NCBI GenBank assembly: GCA_013695395.1 | Contig: JACDAP010000614.1 | Location: 1 to 15,628, forward strand | Source: Solirubrobacterales bacterium | Lineage (GTDB): Bacteria; Actinomycetota; Thermoleophilia; Solirubrobacterales; Solirubrobacteraceae | Direction: 5' to 3' | Length of the DNA stretch: 15,628 nucleotides | Shown here: positions 15,132-15,628 of the stretch, in pieces | Numbering within the stretch: position 1 is the first letter of the stretch | Layout: each line of letters opens with the position of its first letter | The notes under the pieces: model-generated | Told to the model about the DNA's origin: nothing | Databases searched by the model: none | The model's input: the letters and a program-made list of their open reading frames with translations, nothing else | Translations under genes and position numbers: made by a program

Positions 15132-15628
15132 GTGCTCGCCGTGGTGCTGCGTTTTCCGCTGGGTGTCTACCACGCGCAGGCGCAGGACGACTTCGCGCGG
15201 CCGGAGTGGCCGCCGCATCCGGTCCGGCTGGTCGCCGCACTCCTCGCGGCTGCGCATACACGTGGGGTAGATGTGGCAGCAGCGCGGTCCGTCCTCGCCC
15301 GGCTGTCGGCCGCCGACCCGCCGGTGATCCTCGCGCCGCGGGCTCGCGACGAGGTGCCGGCCAGCGAGCGTGACGCGCCGACCGACGAACCGCTCGTCGC
15401 GTCGCTCCGCGGGGCGTCGCGGTGGGCTCCCCGCAATCACGAGCTCTCCGAGCTGAGGAGGGATGGTGTCTACCCCCGTGAACTCGGTCGCAAGCGGGCG
15501 GAGGTCCACAAGGTCGGCGTGGCGATCGGCGATCAATCGGTCGCGTTCTCCTGGCCCGAACTAGAGCTCACCGCCGACCAACTCGCCGTGTTCGAGGAGT
15601 TGGTGGAGGACGTGGCGTTCCTGGGAAC
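15132..15628 (+). CDS. csb2: Type I-G (I-U) CRISPR-associated protein Csb2 (Cas5/Cas6-type), cut by window end
   Basis: The frame from GTG 15132 is open for 165 codons to the end of the window. The start LAVVLRFPLGVYHAQ... followed by EWPPHPVRLVAALLAAAH (near 25-42) is the N-terminal pattern of Csb2/GSU0054 (strand, then WPPxPxRLxxALxAA helix). Csb2 combines a Cas5-like part with a Cas6-like RNase part in type I-G systems; only the first third or so is visible, so the catalytic Cas6 region is outside. GGGAGGG sits 9 bases before the GTG and 5 bases separate it from the csb1 stop. Cas3, the large subunit Csx17, and adaptation genes would be expected beyond the edge. Confidence 0.82.
   Translation, partial: MLAVVLRFPLGVYHAQAQDDFARPEWPPHPVRLVAALLAAAHTRGVDVAAARSVLARLSAADPPVILAPRARDEVPASERDAPTDEPLVASLRGASRWAPRNHELSELRRDGVYPRELGRKRAEVHKVGVAIGDQSVAFSWPELELTADQLAVFEELVEDVAFLG

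Noticed and set aside
13756..15261. The minus-strand extension of the fic frame far upstream of its ATG
   Set aside because: Opposite csb1 and csb2 and across the leader it is low-complexity antisense translation; fic starts at 13755, where the Fic-family sequence begins.
15250..15275. A third similarity to the leader 22-mer inside csb2
   Set aside because: Only scattered bases agree, the mismatches do not follow the six-base pattern, and the sequence is explained as csb2 coding.
1..15628. tRNA or rRNA genes, insertion sequences or a canonical CRISPR array
   Set aside because: No tRNA-like cloverleaf, no rRNA stretches, no transposase and no regular array of three or more identical repeats was seen. 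The leader mini-repeats are too degenerate to count as an array.

Overview
The window reads as chromosome of a high-GC actinobacterium. Codon third positions are strongly G/C, start codons include GTG and TTG, and the gene types (RarA, a LivFGHMK cluster with an embedded acyl-CoA synthetase, a FadA/FadB pair) fit Actinomycetota. Thermoleophilia/Solirubrobacterales is my best guess, but that is inference only.

Left part (1-1954). Bases 1-121 hold nothing I can support. On the minus strand are a small acetyltransferase-like gene (122-505) and rarA (647-1918), a replication-linked AAA+ ATPase.

Centre left (2017-8780, plus strand). A tightly overlapping operon encodes a branched-chain-amino-acid-type ABC transporter: livF, livG, a long-chain acyl-CoA synthetase, livH and livM, followed after 37 bases by the lipoprotein livK. 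The synthetase sits between the ATPase and permease genes, so the transporter may import a carboxylic acid that is activated with CoA on entry.

Centre right (8919-12320, plus strand). A two-gene beta-oxidation operon, fadA and fadB, lies behind a KstR-like operator. With the transporter operon it forms a plausible uptake, activation and beta-oxidation route.

Right part (12347-15628). A shared terminator separates metabolism from a defence-type region. On the minus strand are a frame-disrupted unrecognised gene and a class II Fic (AMP-transferase) gene. Divergent from fic on the plus strand is the start of a type I-G (formerly I-U) CRISPR-Cas operon: csb1 (Cas7) and csb2 (Cas5/6-type, cut by the window end).

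The most interesting part is the 282-base region between fic and csb1. The csb1 leader appears to hold a two-repeat mini-CRISPR: two hairpins with covarying stems and a shared CTCCGTA tail, with 3' arms 72 bases apart. The segment following the first repeat matches, in 18 of 21 positions, a site between the fic and cas promoters. That site is preceded by TTC, and the only three mismatches fall at positions 6, 12 and 18, the positions that type I Cascade flips out and ignores. This suggests a CRISPR-resembling guide RNA that directs the cell's own Cascade to repress the cas promoter, the fic promoter or both. A dimeric protein operator is a real alternative, and both readings are set out below.
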